The position numbers and the translations under genes were made by a program. Shown in pieces: positions 55,184-63,641 of a stretch of DNA of 64,000 nt. Under the pieces are notes generated by a model. That model was given only the letters and a program-made list of their open reading frames with translations, searched no databases and was not told the DNA's origin. Numbering within the stretch: position 1 is the stretch's first letter; each line of letters opens with the position of its first letter. Source of the DNA: Pseudomonas sp. ATCC 13867 (lineage in GTDB: Bacteria; Pseudomonadota; Gammaproteobacteria; Pseudomonadales; Pseudomonadaceae); assembly GCF_000349845.1 (NCBI RefSeq), contig NC_020829.1, positions 2,735,001 to 2,799,000 of the forward strand. The letters run 5' to 3'.

Positions 55184-56227
55184 TTATGTAAAAGTATTCT
55201 TTATGCCGCAAAGCAGGGGATCCAGCCTTTCTCGTACAAATTCGCTTAGCATCGGCATACACAAGATACTTAAAAGATTTTGATACTCCCCTCTTCCGAC
55301 CGTGGGCGCGATCCAGGCACCAAGTTCATACAAGGATGCCGGCCATTCGATATCGTCTTCAAGCGCACATCTTTGGATCGCCGCAAGATCTTGCTCAGTT
55401 AAAGCATCAAAAATCCAGGCGGTCAGGATCATCGCCATCATGCGTTGATACGGGGTGCTATTTCTCGCTCCGTACCTAAGACGATCTATAAAGCGAAGAT
55501 TCACCCTTACAAAAAAACGGCGCCTTTGACCGCCAAAAGAATATCTGGCGATCCCGCAGTCAACCTGCAAGAGAAGCGCGAACAGAACTTGAGCGGCGAC
55601 CGCCGAAGCTATAGATTCCTGATTACTGCCCCCTTGGGTGCTGGAGACCTCCAAAATCTTCAACAGCCAGCGCTGTGACTTTATGCCTACTTCATTGCGC
55701 ACCTCACTAGAATGCAACATCCATTTAGTAGGATACTGAAATACTCCATCGTCTTCAGCACACTCCCAATTATACTCGATTCGGTGCGCCCAGAAAGCTC
55801 TCTCAAAATTTCGAGAAGAGGTCGAGATAAGCAGTAATTTACTATGCTTCAGACAAAATGGGCACTCAACAAAACACCATGACTTCCTCCAGGCAGGTCG
55901 AATCCCATTGGCAAAGTCTTCTGACAGACAAAGATCGCAGTAAGAAAAACGAAACCTAGGGTCGAGCGGAGTATGAAAGGCTGGGCCAAAAATAGACTCA
56001 GCTTTTTCCGGTGGGATTTTTATTTGTGCCAGAAGCACCTTGGTATTGGGCGAATAGAAGTCAAAATCATAGTCCTCATACTCGCTACGGCCTGTGCATT
56101 TAAGAGGGATTTTCTCATACATGTGCATAACGTGCTCTTGGCGCACGGGTGAACGTAAGTCATGAAGCCCCCTGTATATCCACGATGAAAAAAGCTCGTC
56201 ATAGATAGGTTCTATCATTTTTGCCAT
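55184..56227 (-). CDS. tniQ: TniQ/TnsD-type target-selection protein, second copy
   Basis: A 347-residue TniQ-family protein. The N-terminus has DELFSSWIYRGLHDLRSPVR. A zinc-finger region follows: RFSYCDLCLSEDFANGIRPA, then WRKSWCFVECPFCLKHSKLL, giving CxxC and CxxCxxH. Further on RNSTPYQRMMAMILTAWIFD is shared with the neighbouring TniQ. TniQ proteins bind the target and recruit the TniB/TnsC ATPase. Its start overlaps the stop of the upstream tniQ by 13 bases. Confidence 0.82.
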   Translation of the reverse strand: MAKMIEPIYDELFSSWIYRGLHDLRSPVRQEHVMHMYEKIPLKCTGRSEYEDYDFDFYSPNTKVLLAQIKIPPEKAESIFGPAFHTPLDPRFRFSYCDLCLSEDFANGIRPAWRKSWCFVECPFCLKHSKLLLISTSSRNFERAFWAHRIEYNWECAEDDGVFQYPTKWMLHSSEVRNEVGIKSQRWLLKILEVSSTQGGSNQESIASAVAAQVLFALLLQVDCGIARYSFGGQRRRFFVRVNLRFIDRLRYGARNSTPYQRMMAMILTAWIFDALTEQDLAAIQRCALEDDIEWPASLYELGAWIAPTVGRGEYQNLLSILCMPMLSEFVRERLDPLLCGIKNTFT

Positions 56228-57177
56228 AGCAGCGAATAAAATTCTTTTGCAGCCAAGTCATTTTTCTCATCGACCTCTTTTCGATACAGAGACCGTGCAA
56301 TAACCGCCTCAAAAGAATTGTCCTCATCGTAAGGTTCCAATATCTGCGGCCACACCACGCCGCGCCTACGCATATCCACCTTAAGCCATTCGACTTCCTT
56401 CGAACTGAAGAAATCAAAAACAACCCCTACAATCAATAACGCAGCTAAACGCTGCAGCGGAGAGCTGTTCCTTACCCCCATCAGCATTGCATTCAGACAG
56501 CTTCTATCTTCCCCCAGTGATACATAGCTATCTTTAATCAAGGCAGATCTAGCCACCCCTTCGGCACTGGTGCTTTTCACTCTTAAGAACCAAGAGTATA
56601 TATAAAGCATACGAAAGAACCCGGCTCGTGAGGCGAGCCCTTCGCCAGACTCCATTGAGAGCATCGATCTTTGCACCTTTACTCCCAATCGATTTCTGAT
56701 CTGCTCACGAACTGTACGAGCTCCAGGGAATCCGCCCGCGCTACTAACTACAAGAGCCTGCCATCTAGTAGCCAAAAAATCCTGACCAGAAACGGTTAAA
56801 AGAGGCCGTTTATGCTGAAAGCAACATGCTGAATAAATTCGATTCCAATGCTTCCGCCAAGCAATCCCCCTGCCAGCCTTGTCGTCAGCAAGCACGCACT
56901 CAGGACAGAAATAGCGCCAACTAAATACACTATCGACGCTCGAGTGATGATCTAAAATTGCGAATTGTACAAGATCCAGCAAGCTGGACTGGGAATTACG
57001 ACAGACAATATCAGAGACAACCAATAGTACAGAGTCGAGAGAAACTTCTTGGGAGTGAAAAATACCCGAAATATCAGACCATTTTATTTTCGAGCAAAAT
57101 TTCGATTCTGCACACCTAACAAGCCAAGATGAGATATTCTCATCCAGCAGAGGGCGTATATAGCCTTTAATCTTCAT
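56215..57177 (-). CDS. tniQ: TniQ/TnsD-type target-selection protein, first copy
   Basis: About 320 residues from the Met at 57177 (MKIKGYIRPLLDENISSWLV); a longer frame from 57216 overlaps tniB further. The zinc-finger segment is SWRYFCPECVLADDKAGRGI, then AWRKHWNRIYSACCFQHKRP. The later segment VRNSSPLQRLAALLIVGVVF parallels RNSTPYQRMMAMILTAWIFD of the other copy, so the two are diverged paralogues. Two TniQ proteins suggest two target pathways or a heteromeric targeting complex. Confidence 0.83.
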   Translation of the reverse strand: MKIKGYIRPLLDENISSWLVRCAESKFCSKIKWSDISGIFHSQEVSLDSVLLVVSDIVCRNSQSSLLDLVQFAILDHHSSVDSVFSWRYFCPECVLADDKAGRGIAWRKHWNRIYSACCFQHKRPLLTVSGQDFLATRWQALVVSSAGGFPGARTVREQIRNRLGVKVQRSMLSMESGEGLASRAGFFRMLYIYSWFLRVKSTSAEGVARSALIKDSYVSLGEDRSCLNAMLMGVRNSSPLQRLAALLIVGVVFDFFSSKEVEWLKVDMRRRGVVWPQILEPYDEDNSFEAVIARSLYRKEVDEKNDLAAKEFYSLLWQK

Positions 57178-58039
57178 TTGCCTGATAGTACCATCTATTT
57201 TCCCAGCCTCGATCAATCATCTCTATGGTTATTCTCTCCTCTCCTGTTACAATTGCCTGAATGGCAGCCCATCGAATTGCCTTTACTACCAAATCCATTT
57301 GGCCCTTTGTTATCTTTAAGATGTGCTTGGAAATTTTTGGGGTATCCAGCTTGGAATCTAGAGCGAGAGGAATGTTTGCATTCCAAGAATTAAGAAATGA
57401 TCGAAATTCGTTGCCAAATGTCCAGCGCTCCAAGCGCACGACCTCATATCGCCGCGCAAGCTGCATATCGAAGCCTAGAGCTTGGCCGGCCTCCTCAGTC
57501 CCAACCGCCATGACTGCCAGGGAGTATGGCGGGGCCGCCAACATTTTTAAGAACTCCATTGAAATATCCTGCTCTCGCCGACCATCCTTAATCCCGGCGT
57601 GGATTTCATCAATTATTATTAGACGGACATCTCTCTGAGATATTATTTTCGCCAAATCCAGTGGCAAAACACTTGGGCGAGCATGTTTTAAATCGTGCGG
57701 GAGGCCAAGCTCATGGAATACCAGCTGTTTGAATTTCAAGCCAGCAGGATTATCACCCATTGACAGGGATGCAACCTTTCCAGGCCATTTAATTGACTCT
57801 AAAACTATTCGCTTGATAAGAGCCGTCTTTCCAGATCCGCCCTCCCCTATAATCAGCAGGCATGGCGCAGGATTCATACCTTTAGCACATACCATGTTCT
57901 TAGCGATAACCAAAATTCTGTCAGTGCTCGGGCAGTCAAACCATATATCTTTTAATATTGCCGAAATCCTATGCTTCCTGTCTTTTCCAAGCAAGGCTCG
58001 GCCTCTTGGGGTTAAATGCTCGCCGGCCATCCAAATCAC
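57167..58039 (-). CDS. tniB: TniB/TnsC-type AAA+ transposition regulator
   Basis: A 290-residue AAA+ ATPase. Walker A is CLLIIGEGGSGKTALIKRIV, Walker B is VRLIIIDEIHAGIKDGRREQ, and a sensor region VMAVGTEEAGQALGFDMQLA follows. It couples target selection by TniQ to activation of the TniA transposase. Its start overlaps the tniA stop by 4 bases. Confidence 0.92.
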   Translation of the reverse strand: MIWMAGEHLTPRGRALLGKDRKHRISAILKDIWFDCPSTDRILVIAKNMVCAKGMNPAPCLLIIGEGGSGKTALIKRIVLESIKWPGKVASLSMGDNPAGLKFKQLVFHELGLPHDLKHARPSVLPLDLAKIISQRDVRLIIIDEIHAGIKDGRREQDISMEFLKMLAAPPYSLAVMAVGTEEAGQALGFDMQLARRYEVVRLERWTFGNEFRSFLNSWNANIPLALDSKLDTPKISKHILKITKGQMDLVVKAIRWAAIQAIVTGEERITIEMIDRGWENRWYYQANED

Positions 58040-59853
58040 TCCTCCATGTTGTAGACAACTGGACGGTAGGAATCATCATCAGATGAGTTTGCATCAACCT
58101 CTCGACTAAAGTCCTCCCCTTTACCAATGATCGCGGCTACACTTTGAGAATAGCCACTAATCTCATTTCTTTTTTTTGCCTCCCTTTTAGTTTCATCAAT
58201 GGCCTTAGTCACAATTAACTTGGACTCTTGATTTAATCCATCCATCCGCCCTATATCATCCCAAGGCAGGGTAGGCCGACCGTTTCGAGACTGCCTAATT
58301 TGTTCAAGCGACATTTCCTTCCGCTCAATTTCGTAGCTAGCGCAAATATATTCACCACCTACTTTTACCCATATCTTTTTCATAAAATATGGATCATACT
58401 TTACTACAACATTCTTGGTGCCAACCCAGTATATTAAATTTGGCGAGCTATAAAAATTCCCCTCCAACTGAACCCCTTTCCTCCCAATCGTACGCCTAGT
58501 CTCAGGCATGAAATCGAGACGAAATTGCGCTGCATCTTTAACCTCATCAGTCTTATAAGACTGATCGGGATTCGCTGCAAAATACTCAGTCCAGGCTCGT
58601 GACGGCGACTTCCCCAGCCCCTTGTGATGCTTGTTGTGATAGAGTTCAATTTGAATGACGAACCAGCGCTGGAACTCATCAAAGGTAAGTGCAGCCTTGC
58701 CTTCGCTATCATAATCGCCTCGCTGTTTAACGTTTGAATAAGTTGAGCCCGGCAGGAAGTGAACCGTGGACATCATAGTCCCAACAAGCCGCTCAACATG
58801 CCCACCGTAGTGCTTCTTACCTATCGGCCTCCACTCCACTGAAATTCCGTTAGCAGCGCAAGCTGACACAAATGCTGGAGACCTAAATTCTGCCGCATTA
58901 TCCATATGAATCAGTTTTATCTGCCCATGGTATGGATATTGGACGCTACTAACACCCATGCACTCCAGATATTTATCTTTGGGGAAAGTAGCCATAGTTA
59001 ACGCAGAGGCAACGGATAGTGCGCTGGGCGCATGCATGGAAATATAGAACCCCAAGATAATCCTAGAATAAACATCCAATACGAAAGTGACCCAAGGGCG
59101 CCCAATTGGCTTTCTGGTAATTTCATCCACTAGAATTACATCAACTCGGGTATGATCCATCTGCACGCGTTCAAATGGAGTATTTAGCTTGATATACCCG
59201 GGCTTCAGGCCAAACTTATCAGCCGCATCGGCCGAGCCATGTTTTGCCTTATGAAGCTCCTTTGGAGGGATGAGCTTTATTCTCCTTAACACAGTGTCGT
59301 AGCTTGGCGATTCAAGTCCTTCCCGACTGCATAAAAAAACCACCTCGCGATAAACATGTGCACATGTTGTTGACTTCCCGGAGTATTCCTTCTGAACAGC
59401 TGAACTAATAATCTCCTCCACCTGCGTTGAAATAATTTTAGTGCCAGCTTTCCTTCCGCGCACAGCCCTTGAAGCCGAAGATATGCTATGATCTGGATTA
59501 TATCTTCTGTACGCACGGAAGAATCCACTACGACTTAGTCCGAGGAGACCTAGAGCCTGCTGCAATGTAATCTCATTGGCGCGATAACTTTCGAAAACAT
59601 TGGCTCGATTATTTGCGATCAGATTTTCCGATATACTTCCATCTCTTCCATCCATGAAGCTATATCGATCTAGGGACTGAGCGGTCGCATCCAACTGGAG
59701 TGGCTTTTTGAGTTCAGAGGACTCGACATCCTCATATATACTCCTGCCATCAACCAACGACCGGAGGTGCAATAGCCGACCATGCCGTATTGAGCTTACG
59801 ACAAAATGCTCTCCGCCCAACACGACAATATCCTCAATATTATAGTCAGTCAT
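58036..59853 (-). CDS. tniA: TniA/TnsB-type DDE transposase
   Basis: A 605-residue transposase. After an N-terminal DNA-binding part with ANEITLQQALGLLGLSRSGF comes the RNase H-like core: first Asp in RVQMDHTRVDVILVDEITRK, second Asp in IKLIHMDNAAEFRSPAFVSA, Glu in KKHYGGHVERLVGTMMSTVH. A C-terminal Mu-type beta-barrel region follows. It binds the repeated end sites and performs strand transfer. It is the outermost gene at the right end, as usual. No TnsA-type endonuclease is present, so replicative (cointegrate-forming) transposition is likely. Confidence 0.93.
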   Translation of the reverse strand: MTDYNIEDIVVLGGEHFVVSSIRHGRLLHLRSLVDGRSIYEDVESSELKKPLQLDATAQSLDRYSFMDGRDGSISENLIANNRANVFESYRANEITLQQALGLLGLSRSGFFRAYRRYNPDHSISSASRAVRGRKAGTKIISTQVEEIISSAVQKEYSGKSTTCAHVYREVVFLCSREGLESPSYDTVLRRIKLIPPKELHKAKHGSADAADKFGLKPGYIKLNTPFERVQMDHTRVDVILVDEITRKPIGRPWVTFVLDVYSRIILGFYISMHAPSALSVASALTMATFPKDKYLECMGVSSVQYPYHGQIKLIHMDNAAEFRSPAFVSACAANGISVEWRPIGKKHYGGHVERLVGTMMSTVHFLPGSTYSNVKQRGDYDSEGKAALTFDEFQRWFVIQIELYHNKHHKGLGKSPSRAWTEYFAANPDQSYKTDEVKDAAQFRLDFMPETRRTIGRKGVQLEGNFYSSPNLIYWVGTKNVVVKYDPYFMKKIWVKVGGEYICASYEIERKEMSLEQIRQSRNGRPTLPWDDIGRMDGLNQESKLIVTKAIDETKREAKKRNEISGYSQSVAAIIGKGEDFSREVDANSSDDDSYRPVVYNMEE

Positions 59854-59999
59854 AGAGTGCCACCGCCAACTTATGATATTGACTATATAGTCCTCATTGC
59901 GTGCATCGGCAAGTCTTGCGACACATTAGTCTATGAAGATAATTATTCGCAAAATGCTAAAACAGCCGACACGCAGGATTGAGATAGACAATATTTGCA

Positions 60000-60166
60000 T
60001 TAATCACTTTCTGCGAATTACACATATATTGACCTGGCATTGGTCGCATTAAAAGATGGAAAAAAATCAACACCCAGGGAGAAAGTCCAATCTTTACTGC
60101 GAGAATCAAGAAAACATACAGAATATCAATAAGATGCGGAGGTTCACTTTTTAAAGCTTACTGACA
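60000..60166 (-). repeat. transposon right end with TniA-binding-like sites
   Basis: Read on the minus strand: the terminal repeat at 60166-60135 starts TGTCAGTAAGCTTTAAAAAG; TCGCAGTAAAGATTGGACT lies at 60102-60084, matching left-end TCGCAGTAATCAGTAGACT at 15 of 19 positions; and TCGCAGAAAGTGATTAA lies at 60016-60000. A plus-oriented TCGCATTAAAAGATGGA at 60044 is a possible extra site. The stretch 59854-60366 carries no gene. Confidence 0.75.
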
Positions 60167-60366
60167 AGCGTGATTCTGAGGCCATTCTCTGTCCACGGAG
60201 TTCTCAGTGACGCGATCGCTACCGTGCCTGCTCAGTTCGTCCCGGCCACGTTCGTTGCACCGACCGATTACTCGTAAGCGCTTTCGGTTTCTTAAAAACG
60301 GGAATGGCAAATTTGAAGAACCTATCGCTGGATTGCAGGACGACCAGTCGAGCCGTCGCTCACGTG

Positions 60367-61296
60367 TCATTGCTGCAAAAGTGCATGCGCCGTTTCTCTG
60401 GAGAAGCCTCCCGAGGCTTCAACGTAGCGCAGCGCGGACTTCGGATCGCGCCAGCCGACATAGCTCATCAGCGACTTTTGGTCCCATCCATTACGCGTGG
60501 CCCAGGTCGCGAATCCGCGCCGCAGTGAATGGCTGCTGTAGCGCTCAGCTGGAAGTCCGGCCCCCTTAAGGATCTTTCGCAGCAGCGGGATCACGCTATG
60601 GGGATGCAGCGCTTGCGCGGCCACGTGCCCCCAGCGATCGACACCCCGGAATACTGGCCCTTTGGTTTCGCGCATTTCGTCGCACCAGTCCTGGTAAGCC
60701 TGTACAGGACACAGTCTCGCCAGTGCTGGCGCCTGGTAAGTCTGCCCGCGATTGTCGCGGTCGACTTTGCTCCAGGGTAAGTAGATCGCCATCCTCTTCC
60801 CTGGCGTAACCGCGATGAATTCAATTTCCAGGCGGCACAACTCATCGCTGCGGAACGCGCGCCAGAACCCTATCAGGAGCAAGGCGCGATCTCGCAGGCA
60901 GCGCCGGCGAGTAGGCAAGTCAGTGGATGCGCGAATTCCCTGCTCCAGCCAGATGACGCACTGTTCCAGCTCTTGAAGCTGCAGCGGAGAGGCCTGCTTC
61001 TCTTGGCGCGGGTGCAGGAAACGGATGCCTTTGAGTACCTGCCTTACAACCGGGGCCTTCGTCGGATCGGGAAAACCTTGACTGAGATGCCACTGCGCCA
61101 GGGCCGCCAATCGCGTCTTGAGTGTGTTGGCACTGAGCACGCCCGCATGATCGGCCAGGTAGCGCGCGATGGTCTCGCTCGTGGCCGGCAGAAACCCTCC
61201 CCAGCTCACCTCGAAGTGCTCGATGGCGGCTCGGTAGCTGCGCCGCGTATTGCTACGCGTAGCTGCTTCTATATACCGATCCACTTCTTGGCTCAT
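60367..61296 (-). CDS. tnpS: TnpS-like tyrosine recombinase (cointegrate resolution)
   Basis: A 309-residue tyrosine recombinase from ATG 61296 (AGGAGG upstream). The catalytic region has GFWRAFRSDELCRLEIEFIA (first Arg), SHSLRRGFATWATRNGWDQK and SLMSYVGWRDPKSALRYVEA, the tyrosine being in RYVE. The HSLRRGFATWA...YVGW.D..SA.RY signature is that of TnpS from Tn4651-type Tn3 transposons. It is divergent from tnpT with the recombination site between them. No tnpA transposase is in the window, so the module stands alone or is a remnant. Confidence 0.83.
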   Translation of the reverse strand: MSQEVDRYIEAATRSNTRRSYRAAIEHFEVSWGGFLPATSETIARYLADHAGVLSANTLKTRLAALAQWHLSQGFPDPTKAPVVRQVLKGIRFLHPRQEKQASPLQLQELEQCVIWLEQGIRASTDLPTRRRCLRDRALLLIGFWRAFRSDELCRLEIEFIAVTPGKRMAIYLPWSKVDRDNRGQTYQAPALARLCPVQAYQDWCDEMRETKGPVFRGVDRWGHVAAQALHPHSVIPLLRKILKGAGLPAERYSSHSLRRGFATWATRNGWDQKSLMSYVGWRDPKSALRYVEASGGFSRETAHALLQQ

Positions 61297-61337
61297 CACC
61301 ACCCTCCTCTACCTTTCGTACCGGCCTGCTGCTGGAG

Positions 61338-61357
61338 ATAGGTACGCCTTTACCTAT
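61338..61357. other. likely recombination core of the tnpS/tnpT site
   Basis: ATAGGTA-CGCCTT-TACCTAT has 7-bp inverted arms and a 6-base spacer, the usual tyrosine-recombinase core. It is followed by ATCACACGTGAT and TACGTATTTACGTA repeats that may bind TnpT. It lies between the divergent tnpS and tnpT genes, where Tn4651-type elements keep their resolution site. Confidence 0.65.
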
Positions 61358-61477
61358 CACACGTGATAATTCGTGATTATCCAATCTCAAACTAATGAGC
61401 ACAAACGTTGATTATTCTTGATAAGATGCTACGTATTTACGTATTACATACCACATTACGAAATCGTCGGAGACCAT

Positions 61478-62452
61478 ATGGCACGCGGCGGAGTCACCAA
61501 GTTCCTGGTACAGAAGGCCCGCGTAGCCATACTGGCGCGAGGGGAAAATCCGAGTATCGACGCCTTGCGTGTCGAGCTGGGTAATACGGGCTCGAAATCC
61601 ACGATCCATCGCTACCTGAAGGAGATAGAGGCCGAGAACGCGCCCGCTGTCGGGGCGCCGCGTACGCTCAGCGAGAATCTGACCGAGCTGGTGGCGCAAC
61701 TGGCTGGCCAGTTGCAGCAGGAGGCACGGCAGTCCGTTGCGGAAGACAGAGCCGCCCTGTCCCGCGAACGCCTGGACTATCAGCAGCAGGTACGGAACGC
61801 CCAGGCGCAGATCGATCCGCTGAAGGCGGCCGTACACGCGTTGGAAGTTCAGTTGCAGGATGCTCGCGAGCAGCTCCAGACGGTTCAGGAGCAGAAGCAC
61901 CAGAGCGACCTGGCGAACGCCCGCCTGCGCCAGGTGGGCAGTGACCTGGAAACCCGTCTGCGGGAACGGGATGCGCAGATTCTCTCGCTTGAGGAGAAGC
62001 ACAATCATGCCCGCCTGGCGCTGGATCACTTTCGCCAGGCGGCCAAGGAGCAGCGCGAGCAGGAGCGCCGGCAGCAGGAGAGCCAGGTCCAGCAGTTCGG
62101 GGGCGAGCTCCGGCAGTTGCAGCAGTCTTTGATCGTGCGTCAGGACCAGTTGACCCAGCTTAACCGGGACAATGAGCGCCTGCTCACCGAGGCGCGCTTG
62201 CTGCGCAATGAGCAGGAAGCGAAGCATCAGCAACTCATGCGGGAAACCCTGGCCTCCGAAGTGCTCCGGCAGGACAAGGCCAGGATTGACGGGCAACGCA
62301 TCGAGCTCGAGGAAAGAAACCAGGAACTGGCCGACGAGCTTCGCCTGTCACAACAACTGCTACGAGAGCAGGCCATCCGGATGGTCGCGCTCGAGGAGCA
62401 GGTTCGGCACGCCAGCCAGCGCGAGACGCCTGAGGCGGCAGCGCCCGAGTGA
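61478..62452 (+). CDS. tnpT: TnpT-like coiled-coil DNA-binding protein
   Basis: A 324-residue protein starting at 61478 (GGAG before it). The N-terminal DNA-binding domain reads MARGGVTKFLVQKARVAILA, RGENPSIDALRVELGNTGSK and STIHRYLKEIE, like KfrA and TnpT. The remainder is a long coiled coil rich in Gln, Glu and Arg. TnpT aids TnpS in resolving cointegrates of Tn4651-type transposons. A diverged, broken copy of residues from about 98 onwards lies at 44193-44801 inside the transposon. Confidence 0.83.
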   Translation: MARGGVTKFLVQKARVAILARGENPSIDALRVELGNTGSKSTIHRYLKEIEAENAPAVGAPRTLSENLTELVAQLAGQLQQEARQSVAEDRAALSRERLDYQQQVRNAQAQIDPLKAAVHALEVQLQDAREQLQTVQEQKHQSDLANARLRQVGSDLETRLRERDAQILSLEEKHNHARLALDHFRQAAKEQREQERRQQESQVQQFGGELRQLQQSLIVRQDQLTQLNRDNERLLTEARLLRNEQEAKHQQLMRETLASEVLRQDKARIDGQRIELEERNQELADELRLSQQLLREQAIRMVALEEQVRHASQRETPEAAAPE

Positions 62453-62487
62453 CGGGGATGCAGGCGCCCTCCGCGCTGGCCGCAGGT

Positions 62488-63399
62488 TCATGAGGGTGCC
62501 ACGCCCTCCTGCTCGAACGCATCGGCAAGGAAATCGATCAGCTTGCGGACTGCGGGCATGAGGCCGCGACGGGAGGGAAATATTGCAACCACGTCGCCCA
62601 TTTTCGGGAACCAGCCGTCGAGCACGCTGACCAGCCTGCCGCTGGCCAGGTCTTCGCTCACCACCTCTTCCGGAAGAAGCACGACCCCGACGCCCGCCAG
62701 CGCACCCTCGCGCAGCACGGATATGTCATCGGATACGATCCGTGGGCGCAGGTGGATGGACGCCGAGGAACCATTCGGTCCGTCCAGCTCCCAGATGTAG
62801 TCCTGGACGTGCGGTCCCCAGCAAAGACTGGGCAGTTCGACGAGATCCGCCGGCCCCAATACCCTGTCCGCCCCGGAAAGCATCGTGGGAGCCGCCACCA
62901 GGCAGTAACGGCTGAGCGCCAGTTTCCGCATGACCAGCTCGCTGCTTTCCAGCGGTTGATGACGGACGCTCAGGACCAGATCGAAGCCCTCGCTGATGAC
63001 GTCGACACGGCGATTGAAACTCTTGACCTGCAGTTCGACCACCGGGCATTGCGCCATGAAGCGCGCCAGCATGGGCGCAAGGCGCGAGTCCAGCAACGCC
63101 GTCGTGCAGGCCACCCTGACGACTCCACGGGGCTCGGCCCGGCTGCGCTCGATCGTGTCCTCGGCGGCCAGGGCCTGCTCCATCATCGCCACGCAGTACT
63201 GGTAATACTCCAGGCCGATTTCAGTGACGGAGAAGTGCCGAGTCGAACGCTGAATCAGCCGCACTCCCAGGCGCTCTTCCAGCCTTGAGACACGGCGGCT
63301 CAAGCGCGACTTGGGCAGCCCCAGCACGCGGCCCGCGGGGGCGAATCCACCGTGCTCGACCACTTTGGCGTACAGGAACAGGTCGTTCAGATCAAACAT
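62488..63399 (-). CDS. LysR family transcriptional regulator
   Basis: A 303-residue LysR regulator. The N-terminal winged helix-turn-helix has MFDLNDLFLYAKVVEHGGFA, then PKSRLSRRVSRLEERLGVRL. The C-terminal domain is a periplasmic-binding-protein-like effector domain (RGVVRVACTTALLDSRLAPM, GFDLVLSVRHQPLESSELVM). It is convergent with tnpT and about 240 bases from the porin gene; it may regulate a gene outside the window. It returns to the GC-rich chromosomal composition. Confidence 0.92.
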   Translation of the reverse strand: MFDLNDLFLYAKVVEHGGFAPAGRVLGLPKSRLSRRVSRLEERLGVRLIQRSTRHFSVTEIGLEYYQYCVAMMEQALAAEDTIERSRAEPRGVVRVACTTALLDSRLAPMLARFMAQCPVVELQVKSFNRRVDVISEGFDLVLSVRHQPLESSELVMRKLALSRYCLVAAPTMLSGADRVLGPADLVELPSLCWGPHVQDYIWELDGPNGSSASIHLRPRIVSDDISVLREGALAGVGVVLLPEEVVSEDLASGRLVSVLDGWFPKMGDVVAIFPSRRGLMPAVRKLIDFLADAFEQEGVAPS

Positions 63400-63641
63400 G
63401 GAAACTGGCCATCCACACCCTCGTCAACATTATTTCGAACCTACTCATGAAGGGTGACACTCGCAGTATTCCTCGCCCGTTCGCGCAATGGGCGTAACGG
63501 GGTGGCGCCGGACAGGCGTCATCCCGGTGCTGATGGGACATTCGGGTAACGGATCAGGCACGCTGCGTGACGCGCTTCGACAGCCGGTTACGGCAGGCAG
63601 TCAGGATCGGCTGGACGTACGGCATCGCGCTCATCCAGTCC

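Larger units (their letters stand above)
26891..60166. mobile_element. 33.3-kb Tn7/Tn5053-type transposon carrying a defence island
   Basis: The left end starts TGTCGGCCAGCATTAAAAAG and the right end, read inward on the minus strand, starts TGTCAGTAAGCTTTAAAAAG; the first 24 positions agree at 19. Both ends carry further TCGCA.TAA..AGTGGACT-like sites pointing inward, the layout of TnsB/TniA binding sites. The transposition genes tniA, tniB and two tniQ lie at the right end, all leftward. About 28 kb of cargo fills the rest. The 5-base sequences flanking the two ends (TGACC and AGCGT) do not match, so no target-site duplication is visible. The call rests on reading both ends and the gene set; family placement beyond Tn7/Tn5053-like is open. 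Confidence 0.8.

Noticed and set aside
55184..60166. CRISPR-associated transposon
   Set aside because: No Cas gene and no CRISPR array are visible anywhere in the window; the tni genes are of the non-CRISPR type as far as can be seen.
60290..60370. Possible tRNA-like stretch next to tnpS
   Set aside because: I could not form a cloverleaf: the acceptor and T-arm pairings fail on both strands.
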